NCBI GenBank assembly: GCA_946538795.1
Contig: CAMNGY010000001.1
Coordinates: 1-20,395, forward strand
Direction of reading: 5' to 3'
DNA length: 20,395 nt
Source of the DNA: an uncultured Treponema sp.
GTDB lineage: Bacteria; Spirochaetota; Spirochaetia; Treponematales; Treponemataceae
The translations under genes and the position numbers were made by a program. The notes below the pieces were generated by a model. It did no database searches and was not told the DNA's origin. It worked only from the letters and a program-made list of their open reading frames with translations. Below, piece after piece: positions 20,368-20,395 of the stretch. Within the stretch, counting starts at the first letter, position 1. Each line of letters opens with the position of its first letter.

Positions 20368-20375
20368 TTTCCATT

Positions 20376-20395
20376 ATGATTACGCTCAAATTCGG
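20376..20395 (+). CDS. Probable gene start truncated by window end
   Basis: ATG 20376 opens a frame reading MITLKF to the last base. Support is only the promoter placed 2 bases upstream, with the same near-leaderless geometry as other genes here. Product unknown. Confidence 0.35.

Overview
The window looks like chromosomal DNA of a moderately GC-rich host-associated spirochaete, most likely a Treponema relative. The clues are lipoproteins with a relaxed lipobox ending in Gly-Ser-Cys, a MalY/PatB (cystalysin-type) C-S lyase, a GldA/F/G-like ABC system with a DUF4340 partner, a PotD-type binding protein, and abundant short GC-rich repeats. The genus is inferred from gene content only. No rRNA, CRISPR array, transposase or integrase is visible.

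Layout. 1-810: 3' part of a PotD-like substrate-binding protein (+). 1003-5978: a minus-strand, translationally coupled four-gene operon reading ATPase, permease, GldG-like protein, DUF4340 protein. 5979-11340: an accessory-looking island with two toxin-antitoxin operons (6353-7059 and 8587-9191), two related lipoproteins whose first residues after the lipid cysteine are DYW (7452-8234 on +, 10205-11203 on -), two copies of a structured ~150-bp repeat flanking the second TA operon, and a phosphoglycolate-phosphatase-like HAD enzyme (9363-10028, -). 11488-13390: a class I methyltransferase (+), a NusG domain II protein (-) and a PaaI-type thioesterase (-). 13510-14832: a two-TM coiled-coil protein of unknown function (+), followed by a tRNA-Val(CAC) gene. 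15256-18122: a cysteine/methionine module on + made of an Rrf2 (CymR-like) regulator, a trans-sulfuration PLP enzyme and a MalY/PatB C-S lyase. 18189-19172: galE (-). 19455-20222: an exported C-type-lectin-fold plus BIG2-like protein (+). 20376 to the end: the probable first codons of another gene.

How it works together. The Rrf2 gene precedes two PLP enzymes that split or make cystathionine, so it probably senses sulfur or cysteine status and controls them. The ABC operon forms an ATPase/permease/periplasmic-auxiliary complex of unknown cargo. The two lipoproteins each carry a simple-sequence tract in the predicted 5' leader, (GGCCTGTC)4(GGCCTGT)6 in one and a G9 run in the other, which suggests length-variable expression of surface antigens.

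Two structural habits recur. First, many genes have a good -35/-10 pair (17-bp spacer) whose predicted +1 lies on or within a few bases of the start codon with no Shine-Dalgarno. This includes both toxin genes, whereas their antitoxins have strong Shine-Dalgarno sites and overlap the toxin stop. Second, several stop codons sit inside small hairpins. All promoter, leaderless and structure statements are read by eye and not computed.
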